Shown here in pieces: positions 1-11,822 of a stretch of DNA of 64,000 bases. Where the stretch lies: assembly GCA_016946835.1 (NCBI GenBank), contig JACVTC010000022.1, forward strand, positions 1,550,001 through 1,614,000. The letters run 5' to 3'. Under the pieces are notes generated by a model, which had not been told where the DNA came from, ran no database searches, and was given only the letters and a program-made list of their open reading frames with translations. Numbering within the stretch: position 1 is the first letter of the stretch; every line of letters begins with the position of its first letter. The DNA is from Neocallimastix lanati (nom. inval.). Its lineage: Eukaryota; Neocallimastigomycota; Neocallimastigomycetes; Neocallimastigales; Neocallimastigaceae. The position numbers and the translations under genes are program-made.

Positions 1-528
1 TTAACGTAATTATTATTAATATATTATTTATATTAAAAGGAAAAGAAAAAAATATATATATGTTCTTATATATAATGTAATGTGTCCAACTACTTTTATT
101 AAATCAATTTATTTATTTAATGAATAAAGGTTTTATTAATTTATTCTTTATTTTTGTTTAATTTGAATTATCATATGTATTATATATAATTTTTTTAAAT
201 AAATATTATTTTTTAACATTATTTAGTAACATAATTTTATTATTATGTATTTATTTTCCTTCTTATCTATTTCTTTTTATTATATAAAATTTCATCTTTT
301 TAAAAATTATATTTTATTTTATTATATTTTTAATCAGCATATTTCCTTTTTTTTTTTTTTTTTTATAAATCAAATACATTGAATTACTTATTAAAATTAA
401 AATTTTGAATATATATTTTAGACCTTTTATGGTAATATTAAAATCTATCCCAGTTATTATTACATTTTTTTTCACATACAAAAAATATATACTTATATTT
501 TTTTCTTCAAATATTTATATTTATTTAT
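1..528. other. AT-rich stretch without recognisable gene
   Basis: Low-complexity A/T sequence with short homopolymers (T run near 350). No open frame or familiar motif was seen on either strand before the decayed LTR that starts at about 529. Confidence 0.6.
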
Positions 529-1610
529 GTTAGATGTAAAACATTTTAATATTTGTAATTACATATTTTTAATTACTAAGTATTAATAAATATACTTTAA
601 TTAATAATAAAACGTTTTATTCGCTTTTTGAATGAGTCTCAAAATGTATAAGATGTCTACGGAATTTCAATTATTTTATTAAAACAAGAAGTTTGTCTTA
701 ATAAAGCTGCCTTTGATATATGATCTCTTTTAATTAAAAATGTTTTAATGGCTAAATTAAAGGAAATTAACAAAGGAAATGAAAATATCTATATGCAACT
801 ATTAATGGATATATTTTACTCATTGAAGGTTAAAAGTGAAATTAAGGAAATAGTTAACTCTATAGAAAAACTTAATAGGAGTCTTTGGAAAATAAGAAAA
901 CCTTAGAATATTCTACCTTTCTTTTCCTGTCAATCAATTTATAATAAAGGAAGAATTAATCTGTAAAAATTACTCCAATGAAAGATAAGACCGGTCTTTT
1001 AACTCTTAAGTACAACAACAAGAAACAGAAGAATAATTTACTGGACTCATTTGAATTAAAGAGAAATAATATGATATAAATTATGAAGTTATAGTTATAT
1101 TGATTCAATGGTAAATAGTATTCTTTCTAGCTAAGAATAGGAATTAGATGATCAAAATTAGACTTTTATGGCATCGAAGATTAGGATTCTTCTACCATGA
1201 AAGCTTTGAGAAATATTTAACTATCCATTAATGTCAAAAATCCCTCAATGAATGACTGGAAAAAGGTTATAAAAATTTTATAATATCTCAATTATATAAA
1301 AAATAACAAAACCACTTATAAAGGCAAAAGTAAAATATTAGCTTATACCAATTTAGATTACTCTAGAGATCCGCTTGATATCTAGAAGATAGAAAAGATC
1401 AAACTCTTGATATATAATGATAACAGGAATGGGACAAATTTGTTAGTAATAGAAAAAGAAATCTATAGTTGCCGCCTCTACAAATGAAGTAAAATATTTT
1501 GCAATTAGTAAATGTATAAGGAAAGCTCTATAGATCGGAAATATTATCATAGAACTTTTATGATAAAACTCTCTAAAATTATGACTGATAATCTTTCAAG
1601 TAAAACGATA

Positions 1611-1656
<46 letters not shown>

Positions 1657-2106
1657 GAAATAATTAATTATTTAAAACAAATGGATATAAAATTTCATTT
1701 TAATTATGATAATATTAAAAATAATAAAATAATTTTGGTTTATATTAAGGTGGATCCCTTAACCAAGTTCTTAAATAGACCAAAGATAACCCAATTTACA
1801 AACTAAATATTTTATAAAAAGTATTCTAGTCTGAGGTGGAATGCTATGTTAGATTATATGAAGTTAATTAAAAATGTTTAAAATTATATTAATTATATAG
1901 TATATTAATTATATAGTATATGTCGTTATGTGAGAATTAATCTCTCCGTATTTGAAATACATTATTTTATACATTATTAAAAATAATTTATTGTATTATT
2001 AACAAGCCGTAATTAGAAGTATTTTAATCTTTGTAATTATCTATTTCAAAATTATAAAATTTTAAAAAATAAACTTTAATTACTAATAAAACGGCTTATT
2101 CACTTT
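529..2106 (+). pseudogene. Decayed Ty1/copia retrotransposon with LTR remnants
   Basis: This is a relic of a copia element related to the intact one at 18589-24010. Both LTR remnants start with TGTTAGAT (529 and 1847) and share an end around AAAACG..TTATTC..CTTTTT (about 627 and 2106). The 5' copy is much shorter, so it has lost internal sequence. The integrase zinc-finger start (LWHRRLG) is readable near 1166-1190. It runs directly into RNase H sequence from about 1256 (matching the WKMVINILKYLNYTKYYKIK block of the intact copy), so most integrase and all reverse transcriptase are deleted. Many stops are present. A run of about 40 A at 1613-1653 replaces a few RNase H codons. A purine tract with CTGAGGTGGAA (about 1831-1841) precedes the 3' LTR as in the intact element. 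The element cannot be functional. Confidence 0.8.
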
Positions 2107-2344
2107 TTATTTATTTATTTATTAATTTATTTATTATTTATGGAAGTATTGCATTTCAGAAAATGTGGCGTTTAAAATTTTAATAAATAATATAATTAAG
2201 ATCATAATTAAAATTCAAACTTTATTGTTATAAATGAATAAATGATATAAAATGAAATATTCAAACCTTAATTAATATAAAATAAGTTTTATTATTCAAA
2301 CATTAATTAATATCATAAATCAAATTTAAATCTAATGATTTTAT
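2107..2344. other. AT-rich spacer with a MITE-end motif
   Basis: A short motif near 2146-2175 (TTGCATTTC..AAATGTGGCG) matches the ends of the dispersed MITE family seen at 5.1, 24.2, 36.4, 44.7 and 57.8 kb. Nothing else is recognisable. Confidence 0.4.
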
Positions 2345-3081
2345 AATATTATCTTTTTTTTTAATTTTTCAAATAATATTTTATATGTTTCTTATTCTTT
2401 ATTTTTTAATATTGCAAAAGAAGTATTGTAAAAATTATCTAATTCTTTAGCGTAAGTTCTTGTAATAAATATTTGATAACTAAATTTAAGGGCAATAAAA
2501 AATGTACCATCAACAAATATATCATCATTATATTCCCTAAATAATTTTACTTGAAAAGGGGATTGAAAAATTATTAAATTAGAATTTTTTGAATATCATA
2601 AAATTTTCACCTCTCTTTGTTTTATAATATTTAGATTCATTAGGAATTTCAGCAAATGTTGTTACATTGGATGGTAGTTTTTTATTTAAATTTCTTGATA
2701 TTTTGGATTTAATTGAATTATATTCTGGACATATAAATCTCATTTCTTTAGAAATTTTATTATATAGGGGCTTTATCTATATATCAAAAGGAATTGAACT
2801 TTTTTCAATTCCATCTTTAATTTTATGTTTCATTATAGATAGAGATACATCGTATTCTTTTTCAGGATGATTATGTAAACTATCATATTTTAAGATTTCT
2901 TTCTTATCATTTAATATAATAAAAGATTTACATTTATTTATTTTTTTTTTATATTCGGTACATTTATAAACTTTGGAATTATCTTTTCTTATATATGAAA
3001 AATTAAATTTATATTTTTTATTAATAATAATTTATTTTTTTCCTTTGTTAGACTCACATCAATAATTAGATTTTCTTCCAT
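2345..3081 (-). pseudogene. FLYWCH / MULE-type transposase relic
   Basis: Read on the minus strand from an ATG at 3081, the translation first gives a FLYWCH-like zinc-finger region: KCTEYKKKINKCKSFI, then an HNHPEKEYDVS stretch that carries the two histidines. It then gives a segment with YNSIKSKISRNLNKKLPS, and then the start of a MULE transposase core with a DGTF motif (DDIFVDGTFFIALKFSYQ, near 2460-2520) followed by FITRTYAKELDNFYNTSFAI. FLYWCH fingers fused to MULE transposases are a known arrangement. Several frameshifts and stops interrupt the frame, and the frame is lost after the first catalytic Asp region, so this is a 3'-truncated fossil of a DNA transposon. Family assignment rests on motif reading only. 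Confidence 0.65.
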
Positions 3082-3154
3082 TTCTATATTTTTATAAATA
3101 TTTTTTAATTATATAATTATATTATCTAATATTATTCTTAATACTAATTTTGAA

Positions 3155-5060
3155 AAATTAGTTTTTCAATTATTTGTAAAAAAAAAAAAAAATAAATAAA
3201 TAAAGAATGCAATAATATAAGTACAAGTATACAAAATAAAATAAATTAAATTAAAAAAATAGTAGAATATAAGTATAAAGTACAGATTGAATAAAATAAA
3301 ATAAAATAAAATAAAATAAATAGTAGAATATAAGTATAAAGTACAGATTGAATAAAATAAAATTAAATAAAATATAATATAATATAATATAATATAATAA
3401 AATTAAATAAAATATAATATAATATAATATAATAAAATTAAATAAAATAAAATAAAATAAAATAAAATAAATAGTAGAATATGAATATAAAGTACAAATT
3501 AAATAAAATAAAAAAATATATATTAAAATATGAATATAAAGTACAGATTGAATAAAATAAAATTAATAGTAGAATATAAGTATAAAGTATCGATTGAATA
3601 AAATAAAATAAAATAAAATTAAATAAAATAAAATAAAATAAATAAAATAAAATAAAATAAAATAAAATTAAATAAAATAAAATAAATAGTAGAATATAAG
3701 TATAAAGTACAGATTGAATAAAATAAAATAAAATAAAATAAATAGTAGAATATAAGTATAAAGTACAGATTGAATAAAATAAAATAAAATAAAATAAATA
3801 GTAGAATATAAGTATAAAGTACAGATTGAATAAAATAAAATAAAATAAAATAAATAGTAGAAATATGAATATAAAGTACAGATTGAATAAAATAAAATAA
3901 AATAAAATAAAATAAAATAAAATAAAATAAAATAAAATAAAATAAAATAAAATAAAATAAAATAAAATTAAATAAAATAAAATAAAATTAAATAAAATAA
4001 AATAAATAGTAGAATATAAGTATAAAGTATCGATTGAATAAAATAAAATTAAATAAAGTAAAATATAAAAAAAAAATAAATAGTAGAATATGAATATAAA
4101 GTACAAATTAAATAAAATAAAAAAAATATATATTAAAATATGAATATAAAGTACAGATTGAATAAAATAAAATAAAATAAAATAAAATAAATAGTAGAAT
4201 ATAAGTATAAAGTATCGATTGAATAAAATAAAATAAAATAAAATATAATATAATATAATATAATATAATAAAATTAAATAAAATAAAATAAAATAAAATA
4301 AAATAAAATAAAATATAATATAATATAATAAAATTAAATAAAATAAAATAAAATAAAATAAATATTGAATGTAATATAAAAGTACAGGTATATAAAATAA
4401 AATAAAATAAATATTGAATGTAATAATATAAAAGTACAGGTATATAAAATAAAATAAAATAAATATTGAATGTAATAATATAAAAGTACAGGTATATAAA
4501 ATAAAATAAAATAAATATTGAATGTAATAATATAAAAGTACAGGTATATAAAATAAAATAAAATAAATATTTATTATTATTTTTTATTAAAGAATATTAA
4601 AGACAATTTATTTTTAAGAATAAAATGTTTTATTTAATTATATATGTTAGAAAGCAAAAAAATCATTTATTTTTAATGAGATTATTAGAAACCAATAATA
4701 TTGTTTTATATATTAAATTACATCATTAATTGAATATAATAAAAATGTAAAAAAATTTCATTTCTAAAACATTGTCTATAATATTCTTTAATAAGAAATA
4801 ATATTAGATATTTATTTTACTTTATTTTATTTTATTTTATTCAATCTATACTTATATTTATATTCTACTATTTATTTTATTTTATTTTATTTTATTTTAT
4901 ATTATTCTATCTAAACTTTATATTTATATTCTACTATTTATTTTATTTTATTTTATATACTTATATTATTACATTCTTTATTTATTTATTTATTTGTTTA
5001 TTTATTTATTTATTCATACATTTATTTTTTTTTTACATATAATTGTATTAAAATTTTTTA
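3155..5060. mobile_element. Foldback-like element with TAAAA arrays
   Basis: The left arm (about 3160-4560) consists of (TAAAA)n blocks punctuated by a recurring unit that reads TAGTAGAATATAAGTATAAA then GTACAGATTG, about 12 copies. The right arm (about 4810-5050) is the reverse complement of the same pattern. The outermost sequences also pair: CAATTATTTGT + A-run + (ATAA)n + AAGAATGCAAT at 3168-3210 against its complement at 4970-5047. The inner segments pair too (TTAAAGAATATTAAAGACAA at about 4590 against its near complement at about 4772). The whole is therefore a large imperfect palindrome. No coding capacity is credible. Confidence 0.65.
3190..4560. repeat. TAAAA microsatellite with interspersed 32-35 bp unit
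   Basis: Pentanucleotide TAAAA arrays of variable length alternate with a unit carrying GTAGAATATAAGTATAAAG. A second unit type, GAATGTAATAATATAAAAGT + ACAGGTATATAAAATAAAA, repeats four times at 4366-4560. Long translations on the minus strand here consist only of F, Y, I and L and are repeat artefacts. Confidence 0.9.
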
Positions 5061-5061
5061 T

Positions 5062-5175
5062 GGCGTTAACAAAAATTTTTATAAGAATTAAAAATAAATG
5101 GCGTATTAAAAATTTGTATTATAAAAATTGGCGAAATGCACTACATTCTTTTTAATATGTGACGTGAATTCTAAA
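5062..5175. mobile_element. MITE fragment
   Basis: The stretch carries GGCGTTAAC, AATGGCGTATTAAAAA and TTGGCGAAATGCACTAC, which match the end sequences of the MITE at 36432-36660. It abuts the right arm of the foldback element. Only part of an element is visible. Confidence 0.4.
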
Positions 5176-5213
5176 TATTAATAATTAATAATAAATTTTA
5201 AAACATAAATCAA

Positions 5214-5536
5214 TGTTCTAATTTATTCCTTTATTTTATATTTATCTTTATATAGTTAGTAAGTATTTCCTTAAATAATAATTATTAATATTTATAATAC
5301 TTAAAACATAAAAATACATTAAATAGTTTATTTTAATCACAAGAGCAACTAATAACATAAAAATAAAGCATTTCTCTGAATTAAGAGAAGTTGTTAGATA
5401 GTTTTAAATGTGTAATGAAATATAATTATATTTCTTTAATAAATATAATTTTATTATTTATGTAATCATAATAATAAAATTAAATAAATATATAAATAAA
5501 TAATACTTTAATAAATTTAATAAATAAATCCCAACA
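5214..5536 (-). mobile_element. Candidate solo copia-type LTR
   Basis: On the minus strand a purine-rich tract (GGTTCGAGGAGGTA) at about 5537-5550 is followed by TGTTGGGATT, a typical copia LTR start. A matching AGAACA end lies near 5214. The sequence between is AT-rich. The LTR is unlike those at 529 or 18589, so it would be another family. The end point is a guess. Confidence 0.35.
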
Positions 5537-5666
5537 TACCTCCTCGAACCTGAGTTATATATCATAAATTCATAAATGATATTAATAATAATAATAAATC
5601 AATTATTTAGAAATATATAATGATAAAAATATATTTTAATAAAATTTTTTTTTTTTTTAATTTTTT

Positions 5667-5716
5667 AAATTTGAGCTCTTCCCGCTTCACTCGCCGTTAC
5701 TAAGGGAATCCTTGTT

Positions 5717-5749
<33 letters not shown>

Positions 5750-5784
5750 GTTCAGCGGGTACTCTTATCTGATTTGAGATCAAG
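5667..5784 (-). rRNA. 28S rRNA 5' end, truncated copy
   Basis: On the minus strand this is the conserved start of fungal large-subunit rRNA. It includes GATCTCAAATCAGATAAGAG, CCGCTGAACTTAAGCATATC, AATAAGCGGAGGAAAAG and GTAACGGCGAGTGAAGCGG. It stops after about 118 nt at GAGCTCAAATTT and runs straight into an A-rich tract (minus strand). It is a fragment, not a functional rRNA gene. Confidence 0.9.
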
Positions 5785-6012
5785 TTATTTTGATTAAATT
5801 TTCCTTTTAAATTAAGCACAATAATATTTAATTTTTACCCTTTAAAACTGAAAAGTTTATTCCTTTTTACGGAAAAATTTTATCCAATTTTATTAGATAA
5901 AAACCAAAAAAAAAGTTGGCTTTTAAAAATCAATTTAAAGTGAAACAACTTGTTTATCGTTGTAAAACACTCATTACCATAAAAAAAAAATTTTTTTTTT
6001 ATGAGAATATTT
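5785..6012 (-). other. ITS2 spacer of the truncated rDNA copy
   Basis: This AT-rich sequence lies between the 5.8S end and the 28S start on the minus strand. Its position defines it as ITS2. Its presence means the copy derives from rDNA or unprocessed pre-rRNA and not from mature rRNA. Confidence 0.8.
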
Positions 6013-6035
6013 TACTGATACTCAAACAGACATAC
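6013..6035 (-). rRNA. 3' end of 5.8S rRNA, fragment
   Basis: The minus strand reads GTATGTCTGTTTGAGTATCA, the conserved 3' end of fungal 5.8S rRNA. Only about 20 nt remain; the upstream sequence is unrelated AT-rich DNA. Confidence 0.8.
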
Positions 6036-6309
6036 TTTATTTTTTAATGTTTTAAAAAATAACATTTTTTTTTTCAGTTATTTTATATTTATATTTTATT
6101 ATTTGCTATTTAAATTTAATTATTTATTATAAATAAATTGATATTAATTATTCAATTTTTTTAAATTATCAAAAGTTTTTAAGAGAATATCTTATTTTTA
6201 AATGTTTAAAAAAAAAAAATTTTTTTTTAATTATTTGATTTGTTATTTATATTAAATTATTTAGTTATTTATTATATATTTAATTATTTATTTTGAATAA
6301 AAATATTTT

Positions 6310-6505
6310 AGACACACATAATGAGTGCCCATCTCCCATGATGACCATAACAGATATAATTGTTAAGTGTGATCTACTGACATAGTACTACTGCATCGCC
6401 CCTCCCCACGTCGTTACACATCTGCCTGGGGATGTATTCCCTAACATTCCTACATATATCTCTATCTCCATTGTCCATGAACATCGGAATAGGAATCATT
6501 TGAAA
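6310..6505 (-). mobile_element. SINE-B fragment
   Basis: The stretch has unusually high GC for the region. It matches 52660-52880, including GCCCATCTCCCA, CGTTACACA, CCTACATATATCTC and GAACA..GGAATCATT. The related copy at 52.65-53.06 kb carries a tRNA-like head on the minus strand, so this is the 5'-truncated tail half of the same family. Confidence 0.6.
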
Positions 6506-6599
6506 CTTATTTGCAATTTAAAATAATGATATTTCAAATAATAGTTTTTACAACGAAATAAAAATATAATTAATTTTAATTTATTTGACACATATCTAA

Positions 6600-6835
6600 T
6601 TTAATGTTCGTATATGCCTGTTAACACCTTTAGTCAAAAGTTCAGCTAACGTTTTTTCAGAGTTTATTTAATCTAATAAAACTTTCTTTATTTTTTTTTT
6701 TTTATATATATTATCCTTGTCGAAATGAAATTTTATGTCTATTTACCTTAATTTATTGTTTAATTCTCCATTTTCTATAGTTGCTTTGCTTGATTATCAT
6801 CAATTAAGTAGTAATTATGAAACTTTATTAATGTA
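6600..6835 (-). pseudogene. Copia RNase H 3' end relic
   Basis: Minus-strand translation in broken frames aligns to the last 70 residues of the intact copia polyprotein: DNQAK.., ENGELNNKL-like, DIKFHFDKDNI-like, EKTLAELLTKGV-like. The expected order is kept. Stops and frameshifts are frequent and a T run interrupts it. The rest of the element is absent. Confidence 0.65.
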
Positions 6836-7024
6836 TTATCTAAAAAAAAAACTATAAAGATTTGGGGCTCCTACCATATGTTTTCAAGAATCATTTAATT
6901 ATATGAAGGGAAAATGTCCTATATGTATTTAAGGGATTATTCTTTCTTTAGTTACTACAAATTAGGTTGAAATATAGGTAATAATTATAGAACAACATAG
7001 AATGAATCCTTATTATCTATAGTT

Positions 7025-8040
7025 TTTAAAGCAATCCTGTGAAAAATATCAGGACGTAAATTTTTGTTATGATAAGTATTATGAATACGACTTCATTATC
7101 ATGAATCTTATAGAATATGGCATTGATTTTGGAATTTTTATTGATGACAATGGAAATAGTGCAGTAACATATTTAATAATTATTAAAAATTAATTAACTG
7201 TAAGTATATTGTTAATATTATTGATCCTGATGATATATCCTCAAAAAAATAGTAATAATCAATGTGTTGAAAACCATTAGTTAATATAGATAGTCCATAT
7301 ATTTATGAATTACTTGAAGATTATATTATGGATAAATGTAAAATTGACTACATAGATCAATATGTTAACTATCATTTAACTATCATAAAGAAAAAGCCAA
7401 ATTTCTTCATTAAAAAAATTAAAAAATTATCCAAAGGCTATAAATCATATCATTAAAAAAAGAGGGAAATAGAATTAAATTATTGCTGCTAAATTATATT
7501 GTCATGATATTATATTAAGTAACTTTGTATGCAATTTAGCTATAGATTATCAAGATAATCTTGGAAGTGTTGCTCTTCATTATGCTGTTGAACTAAGTGA
7601 TATATAAAAGACTAATTCATTAATGACTTGTAAAGCAAATCCAGACATTAAAAATAACATAGAAAAAAATTAAAAAAGATTTAGATATTGAAATTGATGA
7701 TGAAGAAATCCAAGAGATATTAAATAATTCCATGCCATAAAGTGATCTAAAAAAAAAATGAATAAAATGAAATCTAAATCTTTTGAAAATCATATCAACA
7801 TGATAGTTCAGAATTATCGATTAAAAAAAATTGAAAAAGGATTGTGATTATTTAAAAAGAAAGTATAAGTAATAAAAATCCTTATCAACCCCGAAATCAA
7901 TGTATTATCATAAAAGCTAATAAATATGATATTCATCAAAATGAAAGTTTAATTATAGAAAAATATTAGAATATTGATGCAACAAACGGTTTTTCATAAG
8001 AATTCGAAGATGAAATATATTGATGATGCTGTATTCCGCT
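7025..8040 (+). pseudogene. Ankyrin-repeat protein pseudogene
   Basis: The plus strand encodes, in changing frames, ankyrin-like repeats: NLIEYGIDFGIFIDDNGNSA (about 7107-7166) and AIDYQDNLGSVALHYAVELS (about 7539-7600), with further degenerate helical sequence between and after. GxDxxxxDxxGxxALHYA is the standard repeat consensus. Ankyrin proteins are common in these fungi. At least several stops and frameshifts interrupt the frame, so it is not an intact gene. No other domain was recognised. Confidence 0.6.
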
Positions 8041-8064
8041 TAATATTTAATCCTATAATTATAA

Positions 8065-8100
<36 letters not shown>

Positions 8101-8168
8101 TAATATAAATGAAATCAATTTCAATAAAAAACAATAATATTATTAATATATGAAATCAATCTCAAACA

Positions 8169-8205
<37 letters not shown>

Positions 8206-9853
8206 ATAATAGCATAATAAATTTATATTAAAATAAAAAGGTAAATAAATAAATAAATAAAAAAAGAATTGATAAACAAATAAACAAAGATGAAGAAATT
8301 AATAAATTATTACTTATTCAACTAAAAAAAAATAAATAAGTAATAATAAAAGTAAATTTAATATATTCATCTATATAAATTTTACATATTTTATTTATTA
8401 GGTATATTCTTATAAATATATTTTACATAAATTAAAAAAAAGTAATACTATATATGATTATATTCAATAAATGAATAGTATTTTATCATTCTCTTATCCT
8501 TTTAAGAAAAAAATATAATTTTTTTTTTTTTTTTTGGTATTGTATTCTTTACAACCATATTAAATTATTATAAAACCTAAGAATAATAGTTTTATATTTT
8601 CATTATATTTAATATTAAAAGATTTATTTTCATTACAGTAGGATTAGATTTACTATATTTTTCTTTTTTTTTTTTTTTTAATTATTAATTTTTTTAACTA
8701 ATTCTTCCTGAGATGTATTGATCAATATATAATTTCAGTCACAGTTTGAATAATAACTAATAGATTATTTTTTATTATATATTATAATAATATTATTATT
8801 AAAGAAATATGTTGAAATATAAATAAAATATGTTCATATATATATATCATATATATCTTTTACTACCTATAAGTATATATATATATATTATATATATTTA
8901 TTTAGTTATTTAGTTATCATATCAAATTCTATGTTTATAATGTAAATGTATTTTTTTTACTTAATATGTATTATCTTAAAATTTTTAATATTTCTTTTGG
9001 TTATTCACAATCCAGTTATATATATGTATATATGTATATGCTATTTTTTAATATTATCTGATTGTATACTTTAAAAAAAAAAATATTAAATAATAATATA
9101 TTTTCGAATTATTTTTTAATATATATAAAAGTAGAAAAAATTTTATATATATATTAGTTTTACGAGAATATAATTAATCCAAAATAAAAAATATATATAT
9201 ATGTATATATAAGCTTATAATTCATAAAAAAATATATATATATTTAACTATAATTTCAATATATTTCTTTATTATTATTATTTATCATATATAGTAGAAA
9301 ATAATTAATTATAGTTCAACCAGTGATTGAAGTTATATACTGTTCAATTCAATACAATCCATGAAGAATTAGTTAAAAAAAATTCATTAGAAAAACTTGT
9401 AAAATTTATATTATTTTAATAAACGAATTTAAGAAATGAATATTAATGATACAATTCTTTATGGCTTGTTATTGATAAAAGCATATTTTTCCTTTTTTTC
9501 TAAAAAAAAAAAAAGAAAGAAAGAAAAGAGAGAAAGACAAAAAAGGTAAAGTAAATTAAATCAAACAGGAAATAAAAAATATAAAAAAATTTTTTTTTAA
9601 ACCAAAAATCAATAATTATTTCTAAACAATTTAAAAATCTTTCTTACAGTTATACAAAATCAAATTATTAGTTATTTTATTGTTACTTTATTCTATATTA
9701 TTTTCTTATTAATCTATTATACAAAAAATGAAATAATTATAAGTATTATAATAACATTTTTATTGTATATAATATAAATATTAAAATTTTACAATATATA
9801 TATATATATATTTTCTTATATATTTTAGTTTTCCTAAATGTAATATTAATACA

Positions 9854-9912
<59 letters not shown>

Positions 9913-10199
9913 TATATTTAATGCAACTGGAGAAAAATCTAAAAAAAATTTTTTTTTATTTTTTTATTTTTTATAACCAAAACGAATAATTATTTCTAAA
10001 ACAATTTAAAAAAAAATTGATAAATTTTAAATAGATAATATTAATTTCAATGAATAGGAAAATATATTTTAAAGAACAAAAAAAAAAGAGTTTCTAGTAT
10101 ATTTAATAATACTTTACTTTTACTACTTCTTTAAGATAAATAGAATTATAAAATATTAAAGTATTAATAAAAAATAAAATTAATAATATTTAATAATAT
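8041..10199. other. AT-rich spacer with homopolymers
   Basis: It holds A runs (8071-8096, 8170-8201, 9859-9893), T runs and (AT)n tracts. A short run near 9350-9420 gives a faint helical reading with stops. No gene or repeat family was recognised. Confidence 0.5.
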
Positions 10200-11045
10200 A
10201 AAATAAAATAGATAATAGAATATGATTATAATTAAAGAACAGAATAAATAAAATAATATAATATGAAATAAAATAAAATAAAATAAAATAAAATATAATA
10301 TAATAAAATAAAATAAAATAAAATAAAATAAAATAAAATAAAATAAAATAAAATAAAATAAAATAAAATAAAATAAAATAAAATAAAATAAAATAAAATA
10401 AAATAAAATAAAATAAAATAAAATAAAATAAATAGTAGAATATTAAAAATAAAGTACAGATTGAATAAAATAAAATAAAATAAAATAAAATAAAATAAAA
10501 TAAAATAAAATAAAATAAAATAAAATAAAATAAAATAAAATAAAATAAAATAAAATAAAATAAAATAAAATAAATAGTAGAATATTAAAAATAAAGTACA
10601 GATTGAATAAAATAAAATAAAATAAAATAAAATAAAATAAAATAAAATAAAATAAAATAAAATAAAATAAAATAAAATAAAATAAAATAAAATAAAATAA
10701 AATAAAATAAAATAAAATAAAATAAAATAGATAATAGAATATGATTATAATTAAAGAACAGAATAAATAAAATTAAATAATATAATATAAAATTATTTAA
10801 AATAATATAAAATAAAATAAAATAAATAGTTGAAATATGAATATAAAGTACAGATTGAATAAAATAAAATAAAATAAAATAAAATAAATAGTTGAAATAT
10901 GAATATAAAGTACAGATTGAATAAAATAAAATAAAATAAATAGTTGAAATTTGAATATAAAGTACAGATTGAATAAAATAAAATAAAATAAAATAAATAG
11001 TAGAATATCAAATATTAAAGTACAGATGATTAAAATAAAACAAAA
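10200..11045. repeat. Second TAAAA satellite block
   Basis: Long uninterrupted (TAAAA)n arrays of up to about 150 bp alternate with units such as TAGTAGAATATTAAAAATAA + AGTACAGATTG and ATAGTTGAAATATGAATATA + AAGTACAGATTG. This is the same repeat family as at 3.2-4.6 kb and in the same orientation as its left arm. No inverted partner was seen here. Confidence 0.9.
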
Positions 11046-11185
11046 TAAAATAAAGAATAAATTGTAAAGAATCAGAATATATTTATAAAATTTACTTTAA
11101 TTTTAAATTAAATTTATTTTAAAATAATAAAAAAATAAAAAAAATATAAAATATAAAAAATATAAAAAATATAAAATATATAAAA

Positions 11186-11229
<44 letters not shown>

Positions 11230-11708
11230 AACTTTTTTAATTTATCATTAGATAATTAGATAATATGAATTTATAAATATATTATATTATTAAATATATC
11301 CTTTTTAGTTTGAATCTATGTTAATTTTTGCTTTATATAATATTTACTATTTACTATTTAAATATTAAATATATTATTTGACTTCATATATATAATTAAT
11401 ACTTTATTCCATACATACTTTTACTGTAAAAAAGTATAAATATACTAATATATGTATACTTTAAAATATACTATATAAATAAATATACTTATATAATTAT
11501 AAATAAGATGTTAAAAAAAAAAAGAAGGAAAGATTTTTTTTTTCTTTGTTAATTAAAGACAAGTTAAGTCTCTCTTTTTATTATATATAACAATGTTTCT
11601 TCCAAACTTGTATACTTTGAGATGCATTAAAAAAAAAACTAATAAATAAAATTTATTTAATTAAATCTAAATATTTTAATTAAATTAAAAAACCAAAATT
11701 TAGTTATT

Positions 11709-11739
<31 letters not shown>

Positions 11740-11787
11740 TTATATTATATAAAAAATAAAATTAATACTTAATAATCAATAATAATC

Positions 11788-11822
<35 letters not shown>

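Noticed and set aside
3438-4106. 222-aa frame on the minus strand
   Set aside because: Only F, Y, I, L and a few others; it is the translation of TAAAA repeats.
9340-9480. Possible ankyrin or coding remnant
   Set aside because: Too short, with stops; no repeat consensus can be read.
10793-11011. 72-aa frame on the minus strand
   Set aside because: Repeat translation of the second TAAAA block.
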